Shown here one piece after another: positions 25,922 to 33,920 of a stretch of DNA of 64,000 nucleotides (positions are counted from its first letter, which is position 1; each line of letters begins with the position of its first letter). A program made the translations under genes and the position numbers. The stretch is taken from NCBI GenBank assembly GCA_017481875.1, contig JAFUOP010000031.1, positions 110,108-174,107 on the forward strand, in the 5' to 3' direction. Origin of the DNA: Bacteroidaceae bacterium (lineage in GTDB: Bacteria; Bacteroidota; Bacteroidia; Bacteroidales; Bacteroidaceae). A model generated the notes under the pieces. That model searched no databases. It was not told where the DNA came from and saw only the letters and a program-made list of their open reading frames with translations.

Positions 25922-26152
25922 ATGAAAATGAATAAAAACATGCGTGTTGGTCTATATGTGCTATTATTATCGTTTTTTATGTTATTTTACCAACTTGAAA
26001 TTGCGATAGCTCAAGATTGGGAAACTAACAAAAGCGAACTCTACCAATTTAAAATGGAAACATTGTCCGAAGTTTATTTGCAATTTGAAACAGGACCTGT
26101 ATCCAATAACGGCATTGAAAACAAGGAAAATTGCCGGACGGATAATGTGTAA
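25922..26152 (+). CDS. Small exported protein, 76 residues
   Basis: Starts MKMNKNMRVGLYVLLLSFFM with a clear signal sequence, probable cleavage after IAIAQ near residue 30, and a short mature part of about 45 residues. It is AT-rich like the disrupted peptidase gene 15 bases upstream and may have been cotranscribed with it. No family recognised. It lies just before the repeat array of the first ATPase. Confidence 0.45.
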   Translation: MKMNKNMRVGLYVLLLSFFMLFYQLEIAIAQDWETNKSELYQFKMETLSEVYLQFETGPVSNNGIENKENCRTDNV

Positions 26153-26179
26153 ATAAAGCATATTTTTGCTCTTTTCCTT

Positions 26180-26290
26180 GAAAAAGTGTAACGAATCCCT
26201 TGTTATTCGTTGGAAAAAGTGTAAGCAAACGCTTGTTATTCGTTGGAAAAAGTGTAATGGACCCCTTGTTATTCGTTGGAAAAAGTGTAA
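26180..26290 (+). repeat. 33-bp direct-repeat array ahead of ATPase gene 1
   Basis: GAAAAAGTGTAA occurs four times, at 26180, 26213, 26246 and 26279, exactly 33 bases apart. Between copies, 7 variable bases are followed by the constant CTTGTTATTCGTTG. The constant part equals a promoter up to its -7 box: in the last unit CTTG (26265) is followed by 19 bases and TAAATTTG (26288-26295), a consensus -7 box. In the first three units the bases after TAA differ, so only the last copy should be an active promoter. It starts 28 bases after the preceding gene and ends 18 bases before the ATPase start. Confidence 0.9.
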
Positions 26291-26307
26291 ATTTGCCGGC
26301 GAAGTAA

Positions 26308-27702
26308 ATGATAAAGACGATGCTTAAAAGAAAAATTGAGTCTGTTTTGGTTGACTGGAAGAACTCCGGAGCCAAGAAACCGCTTGTGATCAAAGGTATT
26401 CGCCAATGTGGAAAAACGTATATTGTACAGAAATTTGCAAAGGAGAATTACGAGAGTGTGGTATATATGAACTTTATCCTTGAACCGGATAAAAAATCTG
26501 CTTTTACCGGTAATATTGATGTTGATACCATTATTCTCAACTTGTCGGCTTTGATTCCCGGTAGTCGCTTTGTTAAAGGAAAGACTTGCATTATACTTGA
26601 TGAAATTCAAGAGTGCAGGGAGGCAAGAACAGCTTTGAAGTCTTTTCAAATAGATGGCCGTTTCGATGTTGTTGCAACGGGTTCTCTTTTGGGCGTGAGA
26701 GGGTATGGCGGAAATATAACAAAAGCAGATGAGGGGCAGGATTCAATTCCCGTTGGATATGAAACGGTTGTAGAAATGCATCCTTTGGATTTTGAAGAGT
26801 TTTTGTGGGCAAATGGAATTGATGACATTGTTATTGATACGCTGAAATCGTGTTTTGAGAAAGAAACTGTTGTCCCCGATGGTATTCATAAAGCGATGAT
26901 GGAGTTGCTCCATAGATATGTCATTGTGGGTGGATTGCCCGAAGTGGTGAACACATTCCTTGAAACTAAGAATATTGAACTTACATATAAAATTCAGCGT
27001 AACATTATCGCTGAGTATGAGGAGGATATGGTAAAGTATGCCGATGATGCAGATAAACCTCGTATTCGCGAGTGTTTTGAGTCTATTCCCAAACAACTTG
27101 CAAAAGAGAATAAAAAATTCCAATATTCCGTGGTTCGTAAGGGTGCAAGGTCTTCTCAATATATAGGTTGTATTCAGTGGCTTGAGGATGCAGGCTTGGT
27201 TCATAGGTGCTACAATACGCAGATTACGGAGTTGCCGCTCGCGGGGAACTCTATCAAAGAGTGCTTTAAGCTATATACTGCGGATATAGGACTTCTTGTG
27301 GCTATGCTTGACTATGGTACTCAGGCTGATATCCTAAAAGGCAATCTTCTTGGGTATAAGGGTGCTATATTTGAAAATCTTATGGCTGATTTCCTCTGCA
27401 AGACGGGGCAGAAATTGTACTATTTCCAAAAGGATAGTGGTCTGGAATTGGATTTCCTTGTACGATATAAGGGTGAATGTGTGGTACTTGAAGTAAAGGC
27501 GAAAACCGGCAAAACAAAAAGTCTAAGAACGGTATTGAAGAACAAAAATATCTATCATATCAATAATGCTATCAAGCTTGGAAAATATAATGTGGGGCGC
27601 GAAGAAGAGGTTCTTACCATACCTCTTTATATGGGATTCCTTATTAAGGATAGTCTTGCGGATTTTATGATTCCGGATATTGATTTTAGCTTGTTGGCAT
27701 AG
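26308..27702 (+). CDS. AAA ATPase with DUF4143 domain, copy 1
   Basis: 464 residues. An N-terminal AAA_14 domain has Walker A GIRQCGKT (30-37) and Walker B CIILDEIQE (near 93-101). The middle is helical and ends in sensor-like TGSLLGVRGYG. The C-terminal DUF4143 part has LELDFLVRYKGECVVLEVKA (near 379-399), an arrangement (D...ExK) like PD-(D/E)XK nuclease folds. Function of the family is not established. It is a paralogue of the gene at 27861 and carries the same kind of repeat array in front. The start could also be the ATG at 26320. Confidence 0.88.
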   Translation: MIKTMLKRKIESVLVDWKNSGAKKPLVIKGIRQCGKTYIVQKFAKENYESVVYMNFILEPDKKSAFTGNIDVDTIILNLSALIPGSRFVKGKTCIILDEIQECREARTALKSFQIDGRFDVVATGSLLGVRGYGGNITKADEGQDSIPVGYETVVEMHPLDFEEFLWANGIDDIVIDTLKSCFEKETVVPDGIHKAMMELLHRYVIVGGLPEVVNTFLETKNIELTYKIQRNIIAEYEEDMVKYADDADKPRIRECFESIPKQLAKENKKFQYSVVRKGARSSQYIGCIQWLEDAGLVHRCYNTQITELPLAGNSIKECFKLYTADIGLLVAMLDYGTQADILKGNLLGYKGAIFENLMADFLCKTGQKLYYFQKDSGLELDFLVRYKGECVVLEVKAKTGKTKSLRTVLKNKNIYHINNAIKLGKYNVGREEEVLTIPLYMGFLIKDSLADFMIPDIDFSLLA

Positions 27703-27712
27703 CTTTTTATGG

Positions 27713-27822
27713 GAAAATGTGAAATTTGCGGCAAAAATGGGGTGGATTATGTGAAAATCCTCCTCGTTTTTATATGTGATTATGTGAAAAATAGCTCGGT
27801 TTTTGTATGTGATTATGTGAAA
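27713..27822 (+). repeat. 33-bp direct-repeat array ahead of ATPase gene 2
   Basis: GATTATGTGAAA occurs at 27745, 27778 and 27811, exactly 33 bases apart, and a degenerate copy (GAAAATGTGAAA) lies at 27713. The spacers share TTTTT, A or G, TATGT before each copy, plus a variable part of about 6-7 bases. A -7 box TATATTTG follows at 27828-27835. The sequence differs from the array of the first ATPase but the period, size and position are the same. Confidence 0.85.
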
Positions 27823-27827
27823 TTTCG

Positions 27828-27835
27828 TATATTTG
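27828..27835 (+). promoter_or_regulatory. -7 box of ATPase gene 2
   Basis: TATATTTG matches TAnnTTTG and lies six bases after the last repeat copy and 25 bases before the ATG at 27861. Confidence 0.6.
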
Positions 27836-27860
27836 CACTTGATTATTAGCGTTTTGAGAT

Positions 27861-29207
27861 ATGGAAGAATTGCTTAGAAGAAAAATAGATGCTTATTTGA
27901 TGGCCTGGAAGAGTAATTCCGATAGAAAGCCGCTTATAGTAAAAGGGGCTCGCCAAATTGGAAAGACTCGCTCCATTGAGTTGTTTGCGAGGCAGAATTA
28001 CAAAAATGTGATTCAGATTAACTTTGTGGAGCAAAAGATGTACAAGGCTATATTCGATGATGGCTTTGAGGTTGATGCAATACTCAAGAATATTTCGTTG
28101 CTTAACCCGGAATTCAAGTTTGTTCCCGGTGAAACAATATTCTTTTTTGACGAGTTGCAGGCTTGTCCCAACTGCGCCACATCGTTGAAGTTCTTCAAAA
28201 TAGATGGTCGTTTCGATGTCATCTGTTCGGGCTCGTTGATGGGTATAAACTATAAGGAGATAGAATCCAACAGCGTGGGTTACAAGGAGGATTATGAAAT
28301 GCATTCTATGGATTTCGAGGAGTTCCTTTGGGCCAAAGGATATTCAGATGATTTTATAGATGAACTCTACAGGTATATGCTGGAGGTTAAGCCCCTCGGT
28401 ACGTTGCAGATGGATATTCTTTTCGGCCTGTTCCGCGACTATGTTACCATTGGCGGTATGCCCGAGGTTGTGAACACTTACATAAAGAACAAGAACTTCA
28501 GCGGAACATTTGCAATACAAAAGCAGTTGCTCAAAGACTATGAAGAGGATATTACCAAATATGTCGAAGGGCTTGACAAAGCAAAGGTGAAAGCGGTGTA
28601 TAATCATATTTCAACCTTTCTTGCAAAGGAGAGCAAACGCTTTCAAATAACCAAGATAGGCAAGAATGCGCGTAACAGGGATTACATAGGGTGTGTCGAA
28701 TGGCTTGCCGATGCCGGCGTCATAAACATCTGCTATTGTATGAACCGCCCTGAATTGCCGCTGAAAGGGAATTATGACTCCAAACTTTATAAGATATATT
28801 ACAAGGATACCGGTCTTTTGATTGCATCGCTTGACGAAGAGGCGCAGGAGGATTTGAGGGCAAACCGCAATCTTGGAACATACAAGGGTGCCGTTTATGA
28901 GAACATAGTTGGGGATATGCTTGTAAAACAGGGGTATGGCCTTTATTATTACAGAAGTGACAGGCCTGCGATAGAGATGGATTTCTTTGTGAGAGATGCC
29001 AACTCGCTTATACCGGTAGAGGTGAAGGCAAACGATGGTGCAACTGCATCGCTTAACAATCTGTTGAAAGATGACAGGTTCCCCGATATAAAATATGGAA
29101 TAAAGTTCGGGTATAAAAACATTGGTTTCAATGGCAAGTTCTATACATTCCCGTATTTCTTGGCTTTCTTGCTGAGGCGGTTCCTTTCCGATAGGCAGGG
29201 TGTGTGA
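27861..29207 (+). CDS. AAA ATPase with DUF4143 domain, copy 2
   Basis: 448 residues, clearly homologous to copy 1 along its length (RRKIDAYLMAWK versus KRKIESVLVDWK; IDGRFDVICSGSLMG versus IDGRFDVVATGSLLG). Walker A GARQIGKT is at 29-36 and Walker B IFFFDELQAC near 93-102. The C-terminal region has AIEMDFFVRDANSLIPVEVKA (near 370-390), again with the D...ExK order. The two copies have diverged well beyond a recent duplication. It ends at a bidirectional terminator. Molecular role unknown. Confidence 0.88.
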   Translation: MEELLRRKIDAYLMAWKSNSDRKPLIVKGARQIGKTRSIELFARQNYKNVIQINFVEQKMYKAIFDDGFEVDAILKNISLLNPEFKFVPGETIFFFDELQACPNCATSLKFFKIDGRFDVICSGSLMGINYKEIESNSVGYKEDYEMHSMDFEEFLWAKGYSDDFIDELYRYMLEVKPLGTLQMDILFGLFRDYVTIGGMPEVVNTYIKNKNFSGTFAIQKQLLKDYEEDITKYVEGLDKAKVKAVYNHISTFLAKESKRFQITKIGKNARNRDYIGCVEWLADAGVINICYCMNRPELPLKGNYDSKLYKIYYKDTGLLIASLDEEAQEDLRANRNLGTYKGAVYENIVGDMLVKQGYGLYYYRSDRPAIEMDFFVRDANSLIPVEVKANDGATASLNNLLKDDRFPDIKYGIKFGYKNIGFNGKFYTFPYFLAFLLRRFLSDRQGV

Positions 29208-29225
29208 GGCTTTTGGAAAATTTGC

Positions 29226-29260
29226 AAAAAGGCTGCTAAAAAAAATTTAGCAGCCTTTTT
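29226..29260. terminator. Bidirectional terminator between ATPase 2 and a convergent gene
   Basis: AAAAAGGCTGCTAAA and its complement TTTAGCAGCCTTTTT form a stem of about 15 pairs with A-run and T-run at the two sides. Confidence 0.9.
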
Positions 29261-29278
29261 GGTCATCTCCGTCATTCT

Positions 29279-30388
29279 CTATTCAAACCTAATATATTGC
29301 GCTATCTGCGCCACGCACTCCTCTATGGCGGTGTTGCTGTTGTTTATGAAAAACAGCATTATGAGGGGCTCGCGGGCTGTTTGTTTGTAGAACTCCACGC
29401 TGTAGCATTTAGTGGCCTTTGCGGTGAGGCCGGTAAAGGTCTTGGAACAGGGTATTCCGGTATGGCGGTTGTGCACCTCTATGTTCTTTACATTGGGCAA
29501 CTCCACAATGTATATGCGGTCGCAGTTGGTTGTTTGCGTAAGCTCGTGGTTTTCCAGCATCTGTTCGTGGCGGGCTCGCAGGTAGGTTGCTTTTTCCTGC
29601 TGCTTGGCACACGGGGTGCCACAGTTGCTTAGCAGGTAGCTTGCGGATATGGGGGCGTCGTATGTGTACTCGGCGGGGTAGGCTTCGGGGGCGGGCTTCT
29701 GCTCGTTGTTAAGTCCCATTATTACAACCGAAAAATCGTCTTGCAGGTTCACAAGGGTGCCGCCGTTGAATATGGGGCGGGCAGGGTGCTCTTCGGTTGC
29801 TTTGCCGAATGTGAAGTAGTATTCGGGTTTTCCTTCGGTGAAGAGTACCGCGCGGTGGGGCAGGGTGCACACTGCACCACGTTTCTCCTTTATTTGGTTG
29901 CTGTAGTAGGCGGGTGAGTCGGTGAGGTGCATTATGAGGTCGCATTCCTGGCCGCAAAAGTATGGTGCCTGCTCCTCCGGCTTTATTCCTCGTTCAACCC
30001 TCTCTTTGTATGGTGTGTCGAGGAAATGAATGCCCATACCATAGCCGAACATCACCCCTTGCGGCTCGCCGTTCTCTTCCCATATATCAACCTTGGCGGC
30101 GTAGCTCCAGGCGAGTTGCTCTTTGGTTTTGTCGTAGGGGAGTGTTACCGTGTAGTACCGCTTGCCGGCGAATTCTTCCCATCTCTCCTCTCTCTTGAAT
30201 TTGCGGGCTTTGGATATTTCGGGGGTGCCGTATTCGCGGTAATATGCGGGGCCGAAGTTCAGCACCACCTCTTTTGCTTTTTCCACAAGGTATTTTTCTC
30301 TTTCCTGTTTGTTGAGCTTTCTTAAATTGTTTTGTGCCGGCAGCTGTATGCTGCAGATGAATGCGATGATTAGTGCAAAGTACTTCAT
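29279..30388 (-). CDS. Secreted protein of unknown function
   Basis: 369 residues with a signal peptide (MKYFALIIAFICSIQLPAQ, cleavage near residue 19). The mature protein is soluble, rich in charged and aromatic residues, with several cysteines (FCGQECD, NCGTPCAKQ). There are strand-like stretches such as RYYTVTLPYDKT and AAVCTLPHRAV-like segments, but I do not recognise a family. It is convergent with the ATPase gene and divergent from the nitroreductase operon. Export to periplasm or surface is the only firm inference. Confidence 0.7.
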   Translation of the reverse strand: MKYFALIIAFICSIQLPAQNNLRKLNKQEREKYLVEKAKEVVLNFGPAYYREYGTPEISKARKFKREERWEEFAGKRYYTVTLPYDKTKEQLAWSYAAKVDIWEENGEPQGVMFGYGMGIHFLDTPYKERVERGIKPEEQAPYFCGQECDLIMHLTDSPAYYSNQIKEKRGAVCTLPHRAVLFTEGKPEYYFTFGKATEEHPARPIFNGGTLVNLQDDFSVVIMGLNNEQKPAPEAYPAEYTYDAPISASYLLSNCGTPCAKQQEKATYLRARHEQMLENHELTQTTNCDRIYIVELPNVKNIEVHNRHTGIPCSKTFTGLTAKATKCYSVEFYKQTAREPLIMLFFINNSNTAIEECVAQIAQYIRFE

Positions 30389-30491
30389 AATGCTTGGTTT
30401 TTGTCGGTTTTCATAGGTATGACGGCAAAAACCTCGTTGTGTTACAACTGTAGTTGTTTTTTCTGCTTTTTGTTTTTACAACAGCTCTTTT

Positions 30492-30522
30492 TTTGGTGTT
30501 TACGCAGATTATTATATCTTCG
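30492..30522 (+). promoter_or_regulatory. Promoter of the nitroreductase-cysE operon
   Basis: TTTG at 30492-30495, 19 bases, then TATCTTCG at 30515-30522: spacing exactly as in the Bacteroidota consensus, with the common TTCG variant. Confidence 0.8.
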
Positions 30523-30546
30523 CAAATTGAAAAATGATAATGACTT

Positions 30547-31086
30547 ATGAATAACTATTTCGATATATTGAAGAACAGGCGCAGTTGTCGCCTTTTCACC
30601 GACGAGCCTGTGGATAAAGAGGCGGTGTGCAACTTGTTGCGTGCGGCTCTTATGTCGCCGTCGGGCCACAGGTACAACCCGTGGGAATTTGTGCTTGTAG
30701 AGGACAAGGAGGTGTTGAAGGCACTGTCGGTGTGCAAAGCACAGGGCGCGGCTCTCTTGGAGGGCGCGGCTATGGCGATAGTGGTTCTGGGCGATACCAC
30801 CAAAACCGATGTGTGGATTGAGGATTGCTCGGTGGCTACCATAATCATTCAGCTTGCGGCACAGTCTATGGGATTGGGCTCTTGCTGGGTGCAGATGCGT
30901 TGCCGTAAGAGTGCCGACGGTGCATCGGCCGAAGATAATGTAAGGCATTTGTTGGATATTCCCTCGCACTACGCGGTATTGTCGGTGGTGGCAGTGGGGC
31001 ACAAGGCACGCGAGGCCAAGCCCTTTGACGAGGAGAAGATGCAGTGGGAGAAGGTGCACATTGGAAAATTCGGTGGACAGGAGTAG
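30547..31086 (+). CDS. Nitroreductase-family flavoprotein
   Basis: 179-residue FMN-dependent NAD(P)H oxidoreductase. Motifs: ILKNRRSCRLFTDEPVDKE at the N-terminus (FMN phosphate contacts), AALMSPSGHRYNPWEFV, and AAQSMGLGSCWVQMR. The length fits the small nitroreductase subgroup. The physiological electron acceptor is not known. First gene of a run of six genes with small gaps or overlaps. Confidence 0.88.
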   Translation: MNNYFDILKNRRSCRLFTDEPVDKEAVCNLLRAALMSPSGHRYNPWEFVLVEDKEVLKALSVCKAQGAALLEGAAMAIVVLGDTTKTDVWIEDCSVATIIIQLAAQSMGLGSCWVQMRCRKSADGASAEDNVRHLLDIPSHYAVLSVVAVGHKAREAKPFDEEKMQWEKVHIGKFGGQE

Positions 31087-31867
31087 AGTGGTGCTTGTGG
31101 GGGCAGGTAATCTTGCCACCTCGCTTGGCGTAGCTCTTGCTGCGGCGGGAGCACCGCCTGTGGCTGTGTGGAGTCGCACCGCAGAATCGGCAGTGACTCT
31201 TGCCGCAAGGGTGGGGTGCCCTGCCTGTTGCGATGTGAACGAGTTGCCCGCAGCCGATATATTCATAATATCGGTGGCCGACGATGCTTTGCCTGCCGTG
31301 GCGCAGCAGGTGGCTGCCCGTTTCCCCACAGCTGTAATTGCCCACACGGCGGGCAGTGTGCCTATGGATATCTTGCGCGTGGCGGGTGCCGGCCGTTATG
31401 GTGTTTTCTACCCTATGCAGACATTCAGCAAGCAGCGCGTTGTGCCGTTCGATAATATCTCTGTTTTTGTTGAGGGGTGCAGCCCGCAGGTGGCTGATTT
31501 GCTTGCGGGGGTGGCATCGATGCTCACCGACAAGGTGGTGCACGCCACAAGCGAGCAGAGGCGATACTTGCACATAGCGGCGGTTTTTGCCTGTAATTTT
31601 GCCAATGCGGCATACGGTATGGCTGCCAAGCTGTTGGAGGCCAACGGTCTCTCTTTCGATGCAATGTTGCCGTTGGTAGATGAGACGGCTGCCAAGGTTC
31701 ATTCTCTGCACCCGCGCGATGCGCAGACGGGCCCTGCACGCAGGGGCGATGTTGCCGTTATGAATGCTCACAAAGCTATGCTCGATGGGCCGCTGAAGGA
31801 TATTTATACCGTGCTGAGCGACTATATTACCGCCGAGGCGGCACGCGACAATAATGAAAAACAATAA
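31073..31867 (+). CDS. Rossmann-fold protein with DUF2520 domain
   Basis: About 264 residues. The N-terminal Rossmann domain begins VVLVGAGNLATSLGVALAAAG, and GRYGVFYPMQTFSKQR with a C-terminal helical domain matches the DUF2520 group, distant relatives of ketopantoate and pyrroline-carboxylate reductases. Start choice: GTG at 31073, overlapping the nitroreductase gene by 14 bases; TTG codons upstream are alternatives, and no ATG is available in a suitable place. The substrate is unknown. Next to KdsC-like and Maf genes, a pairing common in Bacteroidales. Confidence 0.8.
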   Translation: MDRSRVVLVGAGNLATSLGVALAAAGAPPVAVWSRTAESAVTLAARVGCPACCDVNELPAADIFIISVADDALPAVAQQVAARFPTAVIAHTAGSVPMDILRVAGAGRYGVFYPMQTFSKQRVVPFDNISVFVEGCSPQVADLLAGVASMLTDKVVHATSEQRRYLHIAAVFACNFANAAYGMAAKLLEANGLSFDAMLPLVDETAAKVHSLHPRDAQTGPARRGDVAVMNAHKAMLDGPLKDIYTVLSDYITAEAARDNNEKQ

Positions 31868-31879
31868 AATATTACTATA

Positions 31880-32398
31880 ATGATAAACTACGATTTGACA
31901 AAGATAAAGGGGTTGGTTTTTGATGTCGATGGCGTGTTGAGCCGCGAGACAATAACTATGTACCCCGGCGGTGAGCCTATGCGCACCGTGAACATTAAAG
32001 ACGGTTACGCACTGCAGCTTGCCGTGAAGGCGGGCTACCACGTTGCCATAATAACAGGAGCCCGCACCGAGGCTGTGAAGGTGCGCTACAATGGCCTGGG
32101 CATTACCGATGTATATTTAGGTGCCGCCATTAAGAAGGATTGCTTCGAGGAGCTTATGACAATGTATGATATGAAGCCCGAAGAGATTCTTTATATGGGC
32201 GACGATATCCCCGACTACGAGGTGATGAAGATGTGCGGCCTTCCCTGTTGCCCCGCCGATGCGGCTGTGGAGATAAAGGAGATTTCCCGCTACATTTCGC
32301 CCGTGCGTGGTGGCGAAGGCTGCGGTCGCGACGTGATAGAGCAGGTGATGCGTGCGCAGGGCAAGTGGATGGACGAGTCTAACGCTTTTGGTTGGTGA
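31880..32398 (+). CDS. KdsC-type HAD phosphatase
   Basis: 172-residue capless HAD phosphatase resembling 3-deoxy-D-manno-octulosonate 8-phosphate phosphatase. The catalytic DVDGVLS (nucleophile and acid Asp), [21 protein letters not shown] and [12 protein letters not shown] motifs match, as does the C-terminal [14 protein letters not shown] that closes over the active site. KDO is a lipopolysaccharide core sugar, so a role in envelope biogenesis is expected. 12 bases after the previous gene. Confidence 0.88.
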   Translation: MINYDLTKIKGLVFDVDGVLSRETITMYPGGEPMRTVNIKDGYALQLAVKAGYHVAIITGARTEAVKVRYNGLGITDVYLGAAIKKDCFEELMTMYDMKPEEILYMGDDIPDYEVMKMCGLPCCPADAAVEIKEISRYISPVRGGEGCGRDVIEQVMRAQGKWMDESNAFGW

Positions 32399-32402
32399 TG
32401 CT

Positions 32403-32987
32403 ATGCTCGATAATATAAAAAAGTACAAGGTAATCCTTGCATCGGCATCGCCCCGCCGTCGAGAGCTTCTTGCTGGGCTCGATATTCCCTACGAGGTACG
32501 CACGTTGCCCGATGTAGATGAGTCGTTCCCGCCCACATTGCAGGGTGGTGATATCCCGCTTTATATATCAAAGAAAAAAGCCGATGCCTACCGTTCGCTT
32601 ATGGCCGGCGACGAGCTTGTGATAACTGCCGACACCATTGTGTGGCTCGATGGTGAGCCTCTTGGCAAGCCTGCCGATGAGGCCGATGCCCGCCGTATGC
32701 TCAATTTTATGTCGGGCAAAACCCATTCGGTGTTCACAGGTGTTACTATTACCACACGGGGTGTTCAGCGCAGCTTTGTGGCCTGCTCGCAGGTAACGTT
32801 TGCCACCCTCACGGCCGAGGAGATTGATTACTACATTGCCAAATACCGCCCTATGGACAAAGCGGGCTCATATGGCGTGCAGGAGTGGATAGGGTACATA
32901 GGAATCTCCTCTATCGACGGCTCCTACTTCAATGTGATGGGCCTCCCCGTGCAGAGGCTTTACAACGAACTTAAACAGATACCGTAG
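32403..32987 (+). CDS. Maf-family nucleotide pyrophosphatase
   Basis: 194 residues from ATG at 32403, 4 bases after the KdsC stop. ILASASPRRRELL is the Maf signature; DVDESFP, ITADTIVWLDGEPLGKP and GKTHSVFTGV follow. The SYGVQEWIGYIGISSIDGSY region suggests the dTTP/UTP-type branch. These enzymes hydrolyse non-canonical or excess nucleoside triphosphates. An in-frame start at 32352 inside the upstream gene is less likely. Confidence 0.88.
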   Translation: MLDNIKKYKVILASASPRRRELLAGLDIPYEVRTLPDVDESFPPTLQGGDIPLYISKKKADAYRSLMAGDELVITADTIVWLDGEPLGKPADEADARRMLNFMSGKTHSVFTGVTITTRGVQRSFVACSQVTFATLTAEEIDYYIAKYRPMDKAGSYGVQEWIGYIGISSIDGSYFNVMGLPVQRLYNELKQIP

Positions 32988-32990
32988 AAT

Positions 32991-33914
32991 ATGAAAATAG
33001 CCGATTCTCTCTTATCCCTTATAGGAGGCACACCGTTGCTTCGCCTCTCGCGCTATGCCGCAGCGGCAGGCCTGCCCGCAGCACCCGTGGCAAAGATAGA
33101 GTACTTCAACCCGGGCAGCAGCGTGAAGGACCGCACGGCTCTTTCAATGATAAACGATGCCGAGGCACGCGGTCTTTTGAGCGCGGGGGCCACCATCATA
33201 GAGCCCACCAGTGGGAACACTGGCGTGGGGCTTGCCCTTGTGGCGGCTGTAAGGGGCTATAACCTCATACTCACAATGCCCGACACTATGAGTGCCGAGC
33301 GCATGAGTCTGTTGCGTGCATACGGTGCGCAGCTTGTGCTCACCCCCGGCAGTGAGGGTATGGCAGGGGCCATTGCCAAGGCCCAAGAACTGCGCGACGC
33401 CACCCCTGGCAGCATTATTTTGCAGCAATTCGAAAACGAGGCCAACCCTGCGGCCCACATAAGTACAGCCGATGAGATATGGCGCGACACCGACGGCCGC
33501 ATAGATGTTTTTGTTGCAGGCGTGGGCACGGGAGGCACAATCACCGGCACGGCCCGCCGATTGCGCAAGCATAACCCCGCAATAAAGGTGGTGGGTGTGG
33601 AGCCGGCATCGTCGGCAGTGCTCAACGGTGGCGAGAAGGGTGCTCACAAACTGCAAGGCATAGGCGCGGGTTTTGTTCCCGCCATTTACGATGCCACGGT
33701 GGTAGATGAGGTTATTCCCGTTACCAACGAAGATGCCGTGGAGGCGGCGCGCTTGCTTGTGCGCACCGAAGGGCTGCTTGTGGGTTTCTCGTCGGGCGCG
33801 GCACTGTGGGCTGCAGCTTCTTTGATACAACGCCCCGAATACAAAGATAAAAATATTGTGGTACTGCTGCCCGATTGCGGTGAGCGTTACCTATCAACCG
33901 ATTTATTCCGATAA
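32991..33914 (+). CDS. cysK: Cysteine synthase (O-acetylserine sulfhydrylase)
   Basis: 307-residue PLP enzyme making cysteine from O-acetylserine and sulfide. GGTPLLRLSRY, the PLP lysine in NPGSSVKDRTA, EPTSGNTGVGLALVA, the phosphate loop GVGTGGTITG and PDCGERYLST are all present. 3 bases after the maf gene and 6 bases before cysE, so the two cysteine-synthesis genes are cotranscribed; CysK and CysE often form a complex. Confidence 0.94.
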   Translation: MKIADSLLSLIGGTPLLRLSRYAAAAGLPAAPVAKIEYFNPGSSVKDRTALSMINDAEARGLLSAGATIIEPTSGNTGVGLALVAAVRGYNLILTMPDTMSAERMSLLRAYGAQLVLTPGSEGMAGAIAKAQELRDATPGSIILQQFENEANPAAHISTADEIWRDTDGRIDVFVAGVGTGGTITGTARRLRKHNPAIKVVGVEPASSAVLNGGEKGAHKLQGIGAGFVPAIYDATVVDEVIPVTNEDAVEAARLLVRTEGLLVGFSSGAALWAAASLIQRPEYKDKNIVVLLPDCGERYLSTDLFR

Positions 33915-33920
33915 ACTACT

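Noticed and set aside
26180-26290. CRISPR array
   Set aside because: Constant units of 26 bases do alternate with variable ones, but the variable parts are only 7 bases, there are no cas genes, and the array overlaps a promoter.
26049-26393. Minus-strand protein with 11-residue repeats
   Set aside because: The 33-bp period is a multiple of three, so the repeats stay open and give LFPTNNKG repeats by chance; the frame also runs into the ATPase gene on the other strand.
30866-32041. Long minus-strand frame across the DUF2520 gene
   Set aside because: It is a shadow of the plus-strand operon; its translation is His/Arg/Cys-rich and shows no domain.
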